This document shows, piece after piece, positions 45,830 to 56,898 of a stretch of 64,000 nt of DNA. Location of the stretch: contig OZ014414.1 of the NCBI GenBank assembly GCA_963965975.1, positions 3,881,501 to 3,945,500 of the forward strand, written 5' to 3'. Source of the stretch: Xestospongia bergquistia. Taxonomy: Eukaryota > Porifera > Demospongiae > Haplosclerida > Petrosiidae. Each line of letters starts with the position of its first letter. The first letter of the stretch is position 1. The notes below the pieces were generated by a model that searched no databases, was not told where the DNA came from, and saw only the letters and a list, made by a program, of their open reading frames with translations. The translations under genes and the position numbers were made by a program.

Positions 45830-46591
45830 AGACTTGGTTCTGGTTACACACTACAAATCAAAGTTTCACAATCTGGTACTGTCAACGAAAATGCATTTGT
45901 TTATTCTGGTAGTCAACATGCTAGTCGCCATGGTAACCCCTCATCAGCTCCATTTTCTCTTACAAGGACTATTATTCCAGCTAATGTTTATGACACATCA
46001 TGAATCCAACAGTTCATTACTAATGCTTTTCCAGGATCTTGGATTCTTGAACAGCACCAAGTTAGTAGTGCCCTCTAAATTCATAAAATACTTACAATAC
46101 ACTGTTTGTTATTCATAGATTGCTAGTACATTCATGTATTACAGATTGTATTAACATTGAGGAAGTTATTGTTCGATTCTGTATTCCTGCTGAAGGTGTC
46201 ACTTGGTCCAGGATGTTTAGTACTGTGGAACAAAATAAGGAACAATTGCTTATCAACAGCTATAATGTTAGTGAGACTACACTTGACCAGGTAAACTGTA
46301 TGACATAATATAATACATGCATTATATAGTTTCTTTTCACATAATGTTATGAAATCTATGCCCACTGGAGTAAATGGCCATTGAAGCTGTTGAGACATCT
46401 TCCACATCAATTGCTTCTTTTTGCTGTTTGTCCTTATGATTCAACATCATGCATCTGATTTATGTATTAGTCACTCTTTGGATACATGTCACTGATACAT
46501 ATTGTGCATGGAGATATAAAATAATAGCTTAGTTTTTGAAATCTCACTTTAGGTCTTCATCAACTTTGCTCAAGACCATAGTGTGTAATGT
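39196..46591 (+). pseudogene. ABCA-type transporter, C-terminal half, decayed
   Basis: Exon-like blocks in ABCA order. 39196-39308: EKLGISSFGVSVTTMEKVFI, the end of NBD1. About 39949-40060: GIVLWFQQFLAMFLK, start of TMD2. About 40783-41003 and 41322-41697: Cys-rich extracellular loop ending ATVWYNNQ. 41989-42108: PYHMGAAALIGFITFT. 42290 on: VTDAQNEFYGIVIRVLS. 42445 on: AKHLQFVSGIHATSYWLATF, then a stop where Trp is expected. About 43200-43330: last helices. 44200-44340: NBD2 with Walker [11 protein letters not shown]. 45109-45300: IGYCPQF. About 45394-45485: signature and LLLDEPTTGMNPATR. 45832-46072: GSGYTLQIKVSQSGT. 46118-46290: MFSTVEQNKEQLL. 46554-46591: VFINFAQDHSV, stop. ABCA proteins move lipids. 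TMD1 and NBD1 are absent upstream, and stops or frameshifts occur in several exons, so it is a partial dead copy. Introns are 50-700 bp. Confidence 0.75.
45803..45830. repeat. (CT)n tract at a splice acceptor
   Basis: A pure CT run ending in CTCTAG forms the polypyrimidine tract just before the ABCA exon at 45832. Confidence 0.9.
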
Positions 46592-46977
46592 ACATTATTT
46601 AGTATGAATCCTGCTAAAAAATTGACTGATTTCCTGTTACTAATAGTTTAGATATTTTATTGCTATTTTTAGTTTAGGTTGTGTGTAGGCAATTTTACTA
46701 TTTTATGATAATTGTTATTATTACGTAACGGTACATTAGTCATGTGGTCTACTGTGAATCTGAATATTCACACCTATCCATGGGCCTTAGAATCTATTTT
46801 TCAGAGGAGCCAATTATACTGCTGAGTAAGGAAAAATGACGGCTTTAAAGGACATTAAAAAGACAGCTCTTTATTCGTGCAAAAAAGTGAGTTTACATAT
46901 ACATTATCTGACAAATTATCAAAGTGTTACTGACTTGTATCTTGATCACACATACACATGCACACACAGCTCTTCCA

Positions 46978-47269
46978 GTTATTCAGAACATCCCTCTTCA
47001 CAGTCACTACAGTGTGGAGATGTGTTAGTACTAAGGTGTAGAGGATCTGTGTCCCATAACCTCCTCAATACCAGTGGTATTGGAATGACACGCCATTACA
47101 TCATCAAACTGATCATGACTCTGTTCTTAAGATCAGTGATGTTAATACATAACATACTGGAGACTACAAGTGTGAAGTGACTCATCCATACATCAATGAT
47201 CATAATTTAAACTGCTCTGTGAAATCACGCACAATTAAAGTGGAAGTATTGAAGTACCCAATACTTGGT
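46978..47269 (+). pseudogene. Immunoglobulin-like domain relic
   Basis: The exon-like block reads SLQCGDVLVLRCRGS, then in another frame QWYWNDTPLHHQTDHDSVLK, ISDVNT, a stop, and TGDYKCEVTHPYINDHNL, ending near KVEVLKYPILG before GTAAGT. The pattern L-x-C, central W, and (T/S)-G-x-Y-x-C is that of an Ig V/I-set domain. A frameshift near 47085 and a TAA near 47145 break it. Ig domains of this type mediate extracellular recognition. It lies 390 bp downstream of the ABCA relic on the same strand, but nothing links the two functionally. An ATG-led stretch at 46836-46890 may be an unrelated chance ORF. Confidence 0.5.
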
Positions 47270-50200
47270 AAGTAAGACCTGTACATGTTAATGGTTGTAG
47301 GTGTTAACTATATACCTGCAAGACACTGAGAGAATAGTAAATGGTGTAGGAATTAGATAATGGAACAGTCAGATTGTGTTCATATCAGTATGAGCTCACA
47401 ATGCTTGTGTATTGTTAAATGAAGAAAAATTTTTATGTGAGTACTCTTTGATGTTGTAATATGTAGTGATGTTAAATTCAGTGTTTTAATTTCATCTTCT
47501 GTGGTAGACGATATCTTGTTGGTAGCTACTCCAGTAACAGAGTTAATGAAAATGACATATCCATTAGTTTGTAATGACATAGTAAAGTACTACATATGCC
47601 ATTACATTACTTAAAACAAGCAACTAACTTTCACATACTTTGTAATGTTCATCATTCCCACCTCCTTAACATCTAATTTACCTGACATGTTTGCTTTTGT
47701 AATACAAAATGCCCATCAGTAATTAAGGTGGACACACAGTCCATCAGTTATTAAGTATCATTACTAAATATCAAATCCACTCCAATGATTTCGTATATAA
47801 TAAGTCACAACAGAGTTTCTTTTGGGTAGTTGATTAATCTATGAAAGTTTTTCAATATTGATTTCATTCTCTAGTCACACTTATCTAAATGTCCATCTGT
47901 AGCTGGTTGTTTACTTTCCAGGGCAGTGATCAAATTTACCCATTGTTTTAATTTTTCCAATTTTTAAATATTTTCTTAATCTACATTTAATATTATGTAA
48001 TAAAGATAAAGAAAGATAATCCACAACTGATTCAATCAAATTATCTAAGTGGTGATGTAGGGATAATAGTCTGGATGTTTACCTTTTCCTCAATATTGTT
48101 TTAAGCAAAGTTACATCTGAATGTCAATAAAAAATTACCTAATATGGCACAGGAAGATGCAGAACAGTAAATGAACTACTGTGGGAATTATGATTGCTCC
48201 AAGCAAAGGTTAGTATATAAAATTTATATTTTCATGACTCAGGTGGTGCATTAATGAAACCTTCAAACCTTTGAGTCTATGGAGATTTTTACAGATGTTA
48301 TGTATGTAAATGGTGAGATTACAGATATCTGCATATATTTATATTCTACAAACTAAACCTATTGATTTGTCATTCTAATGTTTGACTTGGAATTTTAATA
48401 TTTGAAAAGTGCATTAAAAACCAAGGAATGAATTATGATTGGTGTCAATTATTTTTAAAGCCAAATTGAATAGTATCAATGCTGATGTTACATACACCAA
48501 GAATGAATGCTATAAAGGGGCCATAAATACAGTTATTAATCAATTGTTATACGTCTATTCAGTGATTCCACAATTTATGATTCATTGTATTAATTATACT
48601 TGAGTAATTCAGAAGTATATAGGATAAATCCACCTGAAAACACTAGTCCATCTATGCCTCATTGGTTAACCTTTATCACTATTATTTTAATACTGATACA
48701 TAACCTTGTCTGTTAACATTAAGTCAAACTAGTTTATTGTTTCTCCATTGACCACAGTAGGTATTTATATTTATCATTATGGATAATTGTGGTTGTAAAT
48801 GTATATTGAAGCAAATATGGGTAATCGAACTAATAGATGTCATAAGGGAATCATATTTAAAGAGATATTAAATGCTACTTACCTTCTGTGGCTTTTAATA
48901 TTGTTTAACTAAATCACCTTTAGTTAAATTATCTGGTATTATCACAACACATGATAAGGACAAACTTATCTATGATACATTATGTTTTGTCAGTATTCCA
49001 ATTCTTTCTTGAATGGTTGTCATAGCAACAGTAAGTATCTCACCTTGCTCATCACATGATGTCATTATCCCACTACATACATGTATTGTTGAATGGATAC
49101 ATATACACAGTACCTGGATAAATTCTGTATATTAGACTGTATTAATGCTGGTATTGGATTAGAAAATCCCTTATTATAATATCAACTTTGTAATTCATAA
49201 TAATCAAATCATTATATGATACCCTGTTATAATTTACATTAAATAAATGCTTTTCATGAGTCACTTATGCAAAGGATTGATTAGTCAAGATAAGGTTAGT
49301 AGAACTATCCTTCTGTCTGTCTGTCCATTTATCTATTTATTTAGCATTCATGATATCATCTCTTTGTATCATTTATTTTATAGCTGCATGACATATGATT
49401 GGTTTGCACAATAATTGTACATTGTTGGCCAAATTTAAAGGAAACCTAATATTTATAGATATATTTAGAATATTTTCTGATGATATTAAAATAGTATTTG
49501 ATGGTAATAATGGTATTTCCTCTGGTATTGAATTGTCTGTTACAATGAATCAAAAATGATATCTTGACTAGATAAATAATTTAGTGAATGATTTATGGAC
49601 TAGTATGCACATTTATTAAACATTTACAATTGTCTACATGTCATTCTAGACTTTTTTATTGAACAGTCCACTCACCAAACATTCCCTCATTTCACAATTA
49701 AACCAATGACAAGTTTACATCACTTGTGTCATTCTCACATTACAGAGAAGTTAATGTCTTTCTCTTGAACCAACTGGAGTACTTGTTTGGGATATAGTTA
49801 CTGAGAAATTGTGGTAAAGATATCAATCCAGTGGTGATATAGTGTCATAAGACTTGAGTAGGAGTGTTAGTTTGACTATCAACTTAAAATAATTAATAAT
49901 CATGTTATTACCATTTCTGGACACTGGTAAGATACATGTACATGTTATCAGTACAACAATTTGCCTATTCCTCCATCTATATTAACACTATTATTTAACA
50001 TTATGTACAATAAAAAGTCATGAATACTTGATAAAGATTATATTTATTGGACACAAAATAATGTCACTGAGATCAACTTGTCTCAAAAAATGATGGAAAC
50101 ATATAGATAGAAAAAATGAAGAGAGCAACTCTTTTATACACCAGTGTATCACCAAGTGATCAAACATATTGTAACTTGACAACAGCAGCAGTAATGAAAA

Positions 50201-50280
50201 CCAACAAACTACTTACTATTAATAGAATTTAAGTCATATCGATTATAATTTGATAACTGTCTAAAGTCTTAAAAATATCT
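47270..50280. other. AT-rich region without a recognisable gene
   Basis: No open frame above about 66 codons, no splice-bounded coding block and no repeat beyond short AT runs that I could recognise. It may be intron or intergenic sequence between the Ig and PTR relics. Confidence 0.5.
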
Positions 50281-50329
50281 TGATGTTGTCTTGATAGGTA
50301 TAGTGTTTGTATTGTCATTTTTATAGTAA

Positions 50330-51684
50330 GTGATTTATAAATTGTCTTCATATGTTCATCATTCAATGAAATGTGATATAGATGTAATTCTATCAAAGAT
50401 GTTTGTTGTTTTGATTAGCTCTGTTATTGTACTGGTACTAACTGATCTCATTGTTTCCTGCAATGTTCACCTTACTCAGTGTTTGGATTTATTAAGTCCT
50501 TCACAGATATATAGGACACCAAACATAAACATAAACTTTGACAATATATTTGAAAATATAGAGAATCTTCTCATTTTGGTGTTATTGGGAGGAGAAGAAA
50601 AAAGTGTCATGCATTCTCATATCTAACATTCAGCACAGACTTACTGATAAACACAGCCTATAGTTGTAGACTACCAGTGTCACAACATGTTTTGTCTAAA
50701 GTCTCAAATACATGTAACTACAAATACGTTTGTAGGAAAAATACTGTTTAATCATTTTTATTACAATCATTGGATTAGTGTAAGTTAATAACCAACATAA
50801 AACCAATCATAACTAATGTAACTAAGTACATGAACAGTTTGACAGAAGTGGTTCATTATTACAAAACAAACACATGATTACATAAATTATATACCAAAAT
50901 TCTAAAAATGGATTAATCCCAGATTGTATCAATCAATAAATAATATAGAGGTTACATAATTATGAGAAATGCAAACACATTACTATTAATTACTAATGTA
51001 TTATGAAATTAAAGGTTATGTAGCTACACAAAGTGTAATACATTAGTAATAACAACTGTTTATGGTTAATTTTCAACAAACGTTTTTCAATTACAACCTG
51101 TACATATAACTAGTGGTAATTATACAGTTTTACATAATATCTTAGTCAGAATAGTGAATTATCCCCTCATTTATATAGCAGTGAGTAGTTCATTATTTTA
51201 TATGTAATCTGTTGGCAACCACATTGTCTGATGTGGTCATATTTAAGTACCAGAGGAATATCTTGTCATATTTCAATGATCTATTACTATTTCCTCAGAT
51301 ATTATATGGTATTGCATTTGCACTGACTTTCCCAACATCTTTGGAGTTCACAATAGCACAATCTCCCATACAAATGTGAGGGATGACGGTAGGAATGTGG
51401 TTTGCCTCTCTTGGAGTTCGTTATCTCATTAATATCATTAAAAAAATACTATTTTGGCTGTGATAACAAATCTAACAATTCTGTCCAAGTTTCTTTTACT
51501 ATATTACAAGGAGTATTGTTATCTTTGTTATACTGATACTGTTCATAATACTAGCTAAATGGTACAAGTTACATATGAGAGAGAATGAAATCAATATTGT
51601 TCAAAATGTTGATGAACACTATGAAAGGTATATGGACCTGGAAGAAGAATATAAAAGACAAATGGGACTATCTACTGACTGATA
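50330..51684 (+). pseudogene. PTR/SLC15-type transporter relic, C-terminal part
   Basis: The first block (50330-50626) contains a helix VVLISSVIVLVLTDLIVSC and then FDNIFENIENLLILVLL. The 50520-51230 stretch duplicates 31740-32300. The terminal block (about 51285-51684) follows TTTCCTCAG and reads ILYGIAFALTFPTSLEFTIA, QSPIQM, a stop, GMTVGMWFASLGV, then LILFIILAKWYKLHMREN and a charged tail, HYERYMDLEEEYKRQMG, ending STD and a stop. The x-x-P-x-x-x-x-x-E-F-x-x-x-Q-x-P-x-x-M core and the basic-acidic C-terminus are typical of animal PTR/SLC15-like proteins. Stops at about 51380 and frame changes mark a pseudogene. Confidence 0.6.
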
Positions 51685-51689
51685 TTTTG

Positions 51690-53440
51690 TTTTTAAAATT
51701 ATCATAATTGTGTTACTTTGCTGTGACAAATAGAGTGGTTGTGATTTTACACATGATATATATAAATTTGATGACACATTTAAATTATTGATGGCTGTCT
51801 TTATTTTTGGTAAATTTAAGTTGACAGAAATCTTTTTCTTTTACATATAAATCTTATATTGGTTAGACAAAAGTTGACCACACACATAAACAACTAATAG
51901 TGTTTTATAGTCAATATATGTCTCATTATATCTAACAAAATGTACTGTTATTACATTATGTGTAAGACTTGAAAAGGTTGAAAATTGTTTGACAAAATTA
52001 GATTGTGAACTTCAATATCATTTAAATAACTTTCTTCATTGATTATACTAACTTATAAACCTGAGTCTTAATTGACTGACAATTAAATCCTAACTGATAT
52101 AAAATGTACAACTAATATATACTACATAATGTGTTATCATGAAATTATGGCAAATAATATGTAAACAAATGGACAAACATATATTAGCAATGGATACATA
52201 TTGATTAGTAATGGATGCTCATACAGAATAATGGAAATTGTTCTTATTTAGTCTCCGATAAAAGATGACTATTATTGAAAGATATTTTTAAAATTAAGAA
52301 AAGATCTAAAGATGGCAATGCCAAAAAACATAAACAATAAATAAGGCAGTGACCCCCAACCAAACATCTGCAGAAACGTGTTCAGTAAAGACCAAAACAT
52401 ATTAATAGTATTATAATAAAAATCATAAAATAAATCATACATTATTATTACCTCTAACTTATAACAAATCCTAGATCCTGAAGCTCAACAATGCTATGTA
52501 AATAAAACAAAAACAAGAAGTAATAATGTGCTATAAACTCATAAGTTAAGATAATGTAAACTTAAACACTTTGATGGAGAGATAAATGAGTCACTTGAGA
52601 TCCAATAGTCCAACTAAACTATATGAACAAACAAAATTAAAGAACAATTATGTAATATAGGCTAACATTACATTAGAATATATTGACAGTATATCATTTG
52701 AGAGTAGTACATTCAACAGCCGTACATTTGGCAATATCACAACATAAAATTACTAAAGTATATTTTACAGTCTCATTATAAATAAGAAACTTACGGTTTA
52801 CAAAGACTATAACCTGTATATGTATCTATGACTGAACAGATAAACAAAATACAATTTTAACTTATACAGTGTTATTACAATTTTACTAACAGAATAAACT
52901 ATATGTGTCTTTAGTTATCATTACATCAGTATATCAAAATGTCCAGATAGCTAGCGAATACATATTATAGGCACAAACCAAACTTCCTACAGAATAAGAA
53001 GTCATATTGTCACTGGCTATTATTGAGTGTGTCACTATATTATAATACCATGTTATATATGTTAGCAGCAACACTGACAAATAAAGAGTAAACTTGATAA
53101 CTGACTAACCTCTTATCTGTAGTCTTACTGTATTCTGAGAATATATATTAATAAAAAAATTAAACAACATTAAATAAAATCAATTCTTACAAATATGTAT
53201 TCAGGCATCAGGCTGTTCCTACTGACAGACATTAGGTAACCATTTTTGTCAGACTGAGATTTGTATACTGGCACTGGTCTGTGGAATACTTGTAAGAGTC
53301 TAGTCTGTAAAATATTGTACAATGTTCTATCAATAATACAAGTTTTGATCTTCAGTAGACTATAAAATTAATAATAGGTTAGTCAACCTTAATCTTACTC
53401 CTTCATTTACATGTGTGTCATCACACTAATCATGAACACC
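51690..53440. other. AT-rich region, one possible micropeptide
   Basis: Mostly without coding signal. The only block I note is 52272-52400, listed next. Confidence 0.5.
52272..52400 (-). CDS. Possible 42-residue membrane micropeptide
   Basis: Minus-strand ATG at 52400 opens MFWSLLNTFLQMFGWGSLPY, followed by a hydrophobic LLFMFFGIAIF and a basic, polar end to tandem stops. One membrane helix, Trp and Phe rich, positively charged after the helix. No family recognised, no adjacent splice site needed. Chance ORFs of this size are common, so this is a weak candidate. Confidence 0.2.
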   Translation of the reverse strand: MFWSLLNTFLQMFGWGSLPYLLFMFFGIAIFRSFLNFKNIFQ

Positions 53441-53504
53441 TCATTTCATTCAATATCACACACTACTGCAACATCTACAGGTATTAAAATTTACACATAT
53501 AGAT

Positions 53505-53897
53505 ATTCGTATTGCATGGAGAACCAACCTAGCTCTGGTAAGAGAAAGAATCGAGGATGACAGAAGAACTAAGGCCATGCTAACGAAAGACATTGGTGAG
53601 ATATCAGCAAAACTATCCAACACTACACAACGGGAAGACCTCAGCAACATCTTTCACTGGGTAAACCACCACAAAATCAAAGTAAATAAGAAATCAAAAA
53701 AGCACCTTATCAAAAAATGCCAATACTTCATCAACAAGGACACTTCAAAGACAAAGCATTTTCAACTTAATGAAAAGAAACTGGTTGTCAACCTAAGCAA
53801 CCACAACTTAACGGAGCCTCAAAACAACGTCCTTACTTTGCCACCAACCCAAGAAGGGTCCCATACACTGATATTGTTGCAGCCACTGAGCAAGTGA
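53505..53897 (+). pseudogene. Penelope-like ORF, N-terminal region
   Basis: Open from before the first Met: RIAWRTNLALVRERIEDDRR, then IGEISAKLSNTTQREDLSNI, LIKKCQYFINKDTSK and KKLVVNLSNHNLTEPQNNVL. The last is the conserved N-L-S-x-x-x-L-T-x-x-(E/Q) stretch that precedes RT in Penelope-like elements. A frameshift near 53840 ends the frame. The sense continues in another frame through PSTEGQQL and about 54000-54060, LKENKEIVILPADKGNATVV, into the RT. This N-terminal part is absent from the truncated copy at 25096-27102. Confidence 0.8.
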
Positions 53898-53999
53898 CAA
53901 AATCACTACCATCAACTGAGGGACAACAACTTGTGAGACTGTCAAGTCCTGTCTGGATAAATCACCAATTCCCACTCTCAATCAGGTAGAACACGCAGC

Positions 54000-54730
54000 T
54001 ATCAAAAGCCTCAAGGAGAACAAAGAAATAGTCATCCTACCGGCTGATAAAGGCAATGCCACAGTAGTATTGAACAGAGACCAGTACACGTTCAAGATGA
54101 AAGAACTGCTGGACCAAGATGACTACAAAATTATAAAAAGAAATCCCATGAACAAACTTGTCAGCACCATCAAAAAAGCACTGGTAAACATCCTACAATC
54201 CAACAACATCACTCCAGAGCTAGCAAATCGCCTTATTCATAAGAATCCCACCCTACTGCAGATATATGGCCTCCCAAAGATACATAAAAAAGAGGTATCA
54301 TTAAAACCTATTGTCTGCACAATTGGCTCTGCCACATACAACCTGGCAAAAGAGCTCAACAGAATTTTATCCCCTCTTGTTGGTAGAACAGATAGTTTTG
54401 TCAACAACTCCTTCCACTTTGTCAACATCATCTCTCGAATCCACCTAGAGGATAATGACTTATTGGTCAGTTTTGACGTCAAAAGCCTGTTTACCAGGGT
54501 TCCTATCAATGAGACTCTTATCATCACAAAAGACATATTGCTTTCGGACTCAGAACTAGAAAAGAAAACCACCATGAAACTATGCTTAAAGTCTACATTC
54601 TTCAGCTATGAGGATGTTATATATGAACAAACAGGTGGTACAGCTATGGGATCCCCACTATCACCTACAGTGGCTAATATCTTCATGGAAGACTTTGAAA
54701 ACACAGCCATTGCTACATTCCACTTACAAC
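54000..54730 (+). pseudogene. Penelope-like RT, part before the hAT insertion
   Basis: IVILPADKGNATVVLNRDQY, DQDDYKIIKRNPMNKL, IYGLPKIHKKEVSLKPIVC, DLLVSFDVKSLFTRVPI (first catalytic Asp) and EQTGGTAMGSPLSPTVANIF, then FHLQP at the insertion point. The same segments occur in the copy at 26392-27102. About 12 codons seem missing between KKTTM and KLCLKS compared with the other copy. After 54730 the open frame continues by chance into the hAT end (to 54825); that tail is not RT. Confidence 0.9.
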
Positions 54731-55339
54731 CAGACATGGGGCAAGCATTTACTGAAGTGCTTGAAGCACAACTTAAAGCATTCATAAAAGAGCTTAAGCA
54801 CAAGCACAAGCATTTATGCTTCTAAAAAATAAGTGCTTGAAGCACAAATTCAAGCACTTAAAAAATGCTTGAAGCACAAGCACAAGCATTTTTGACAAAA
54901 AATGTCCTTCAAATAAACAATTCTTTTATCTAAGTCAACTTTTAAAATACTTCTTGTTAGATCGTATAAACATTAGTTATAGAATATAGTATCTACCAGT
55001 CGGCATCTCTCTGGCCTAAAGATCTTGTTTGCCACACTAAACAGCTGCTCTACTACATAAAAAGATACAGGAACTCCCAACACAGTTGTAGTTATATTTG
55101 CTAATGATGGATAAACAGACTGATAGCAAAAGAGTGCTAAGTGCACAAAGAACTTGCAGCCTTTGTGCTTAAAAGTGCTTATAAAGTGCTTTAAAGCACT
55201 AATGCTATAAAGTGCTTAAGCACAAGCACAAGCATAAATGCTTATATATAATAAATGCTTGAAAGCACCTCCAAGCATTCCAAAAAATGTGCTTAAAGTG
55301 CTTTCAAGCACAAGCACTCAAGTGCTTGCCCCATGTCTG
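54731..55339 (-). mobile_element. hAT-type element, 609 bp, nested in the Penelope RT
   Basis: 8-bp target duplication CTTACAAC at 54723-54730 and 55340-55347. Terminal inverted repeats CAGACATGGGGCAAGCA-TT at both ends. The interior is rich in AGTGCTTGAAGCAC-like palindromic phrases near both ends. A minus-strand block (about 55110-54985) reads PSLANITTTVLGVPVSFYVV, then EQLFSVANKIFRPERCRLVD, matching the hAT C-terminal dimerisation region (L-x-V-P-x-S/T...E-x-x-F-S-x-A...R). CAG ends, an 8-bp duplication and that remnant identify a deleted, non-autonomous hAT. Confidence 0.9.
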
Positions 55340-55344
55340 CTTAC

Positions 55345-55847
55345 AACATAAAATTTGGAAGAGATATATAGATGACACCTTTGTCATTTGGCCACACAAC
55401 AACTCCTCCTTACAAGAATTCCTGACCCACATCAATGGTCTACAAGATAAAATCAAGTTCACCATGGAGATTGAGAACAACAACTCTATTGCCTTCTTTG
55501 ATGTACTTGTTTCTAAAAACAATTGTAGATTGACTACAACTGTTTACAAGAAACCTACACATACTGATAGATACCTGAATTACAGATCCAACCACCATCC
55601 ATTCATCAAATCAGGTATTATCAAATGCCTCAGGAACAGGGCCCTCAATCTTTGCTCAGAAGGAAACCTCCTCTGTGAGCTAAATAGATTATACAATGTC
55701 TTCAGAGCAAATGGGTATCCATCAAGTAGAATAAACAACAGCCTTAAACCATCAAGGCTCAAAAGGAATGAAGATGTTTCCACCTCTCCCTGCAACCCTT
55801 TAACAAAGACAGACAGGAAGAGAACCTTATGTCAGAGGCCTCAGTGA
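55345..55847 (+). pseudogene. Penelope-like RT, part after the hAT insertion
   Basis: Resumes as HKIWKRYIDDTFVIWPHNNS with an intact YIDD catalytic box (the other copy has YVND), then IAFFDVLVSKNN, TVYKKPTHTDRYLNYRSNHH and the linker region up to RKRTLCQRPQ, where a frameshift (about 55830) ends it. Sequence just before 55345 in the same frame belongs to the hAT end. Confidence 0.9.
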
Positions 55848-56272
55848 GGACATTGGGAAAGCCTGTCGCCCCTTTAACATCATAACAGCCTTTTCCTCAA
55901 AAAATACACTCAGATTATTATGGGTCAAGACCCCACTCCACAGGAAGAAAAGATTGGAGTCACCTATAGGATCCCCTGTGAATGTGGAGCTGTTTACATC
56001 CGGGAAACAGGCCGAACATTGAAGACTAGGATAGCTGAACATAAAAGAGCTGTCATGAACAGAGATACCAACAATGCTCTTGCATGACACTACATTGACA
56101 CAGGACACAGGGTTGAAAACAGAATATTAGAACAAGAAATCAACTGGTGGAAGAGGAGAATTAAAGAAGCCATCTACATCAAAACCATCACCAACACCAT
56201 CAACTATGATTCAAGCTTAATCATCAACCCTACGTGGACTACTCTATTCTGCAGTAAACGATATTCTTAATA
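55848..56272 (+). pseudogene. Penelope-like GIY-YIG endonuclease, decayed
   Basis: In shifting frames: ITAFSSKNTLR, then VTYRIPCECGAVYIRETGRT, RIAEHKRAVMNRDTNNALA and NWWKRRIKEAIYIKTITNT in sense. The second Gly of the Y-I-G box is Arg (VYIRETG against VYIGETG in the other copy), which probably inactivates the nuclease. A stop follows ALA (about 56086). Confidence 0.8.
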
Positions 56273-56473
56273 ACTTATAGCCACTCCTCCTATTATTAAT
56301 TAACCAGTTCGCGTTCATTTCGTGCTTCGTGGTACAACTCTGTACTCGTGATCTCTAACATGGTACAACTTAGCGTCCTTTTCTATCTTCCTAGGACAAC
56401 TTCTGGCCTACATAAAAACCGTAAACATCATGCATTTGCTATATAAGTGACTGTTTTCTTGCCACTGTTTCTT

Positions 56474-56502
56474 AACAGCTGATGAAGGCCTTTGGCCGAA
56501 AC
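56474..56502 (+). ncRNA. Hammerhead-ribozyme-like core, 3' strand lost
   Basis: AACAG, CUGAUGA (56479-56485), A, GGCC-UUU-GGCC (4-bp stem II), GAAAC (56498-56502). The catalytic core is intact here, but the following bases are a degenerate ACTTTTAACTTTTAAC run where the copy at 25155 has GUU and CUGUA, so stem I and the cleavage site cannot form. An extra A precedes stem II. Confidence 0.55.
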
Positions 56503-56739
56503 TTTTAACTTTTAACTTTTTTTCAGAATTCTATCACGTTCATATAGCTCAATTAATTTCTATATTTAAAATATGAATAACGTGATAAACAAAATTCCTA
56601 CTTCAAATATCATATTGTATAATTAGACAATATTACCTCATCTTGTATTTTACACATACACACACTCACATGCAGATGAAGCACAAAATAATTGATAAGT
56701 ATTTAGTATTTTAATGCATAAATATTAACAAGCACTTTG

Positions 56740-56830
56740 ACAATATAACCTAATAATACTAAATGCAATACTACCAAATGTAATACTACTAAGTGTAATA
56801 CTGCCAAATTAAATATTGCCAAATGTTATA
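56740..56830. repeat. Short degenerate repeat AATACT-CCAAATGT
   Basis: About five units around TAATACTACCAAATG at 14-16 bp spacing, just upstream of the exon-like array. 56561-56739 contains nothing else recognisable. Confidence 0.6.
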
Positions 56831-56898
56831 TTGTTTAATATAATATTGTAATATCAGTGTCTAATGCAGCATTACTATATATTTTTTGTCTTCTATAG

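Larger units (their letters stand above)
53450..56560 (+). mobile_element. Penelope-like element, nearly complete, split by a hAT element
   Basis: Plus strand. N-terminal region (about 53505-53900), RT (54000-54730 and 55345-55560), linker, GIY-YIG endonuclease (about 55955-56250) and a 3' region with a hammerhead-like core, ending near AGCTCAATTAAT (about 56558) as in the copy at 25096. The 5' end near 53450 is not sharply defined. Coding is broken by frameshifts near 53840, 55847 and 56085 and by the 609-bp insertion at 54731-55339. I found no target duplication. Confidence 0.85.

Noticed and set aside
46836-47180. ORF at 46836-47180 as one 114-residue protein
   Set aside because: Only the part from 46978 has Ig character; the start is unrelated and the Ig domain continues in another frame.
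54731-54825. Lys/His-rich C-terminus on the Penelope RT (KELKHKHKHLCF)
   Set aside because: It is read-through into the hAT end, whose palindromic repeats create the pattern.
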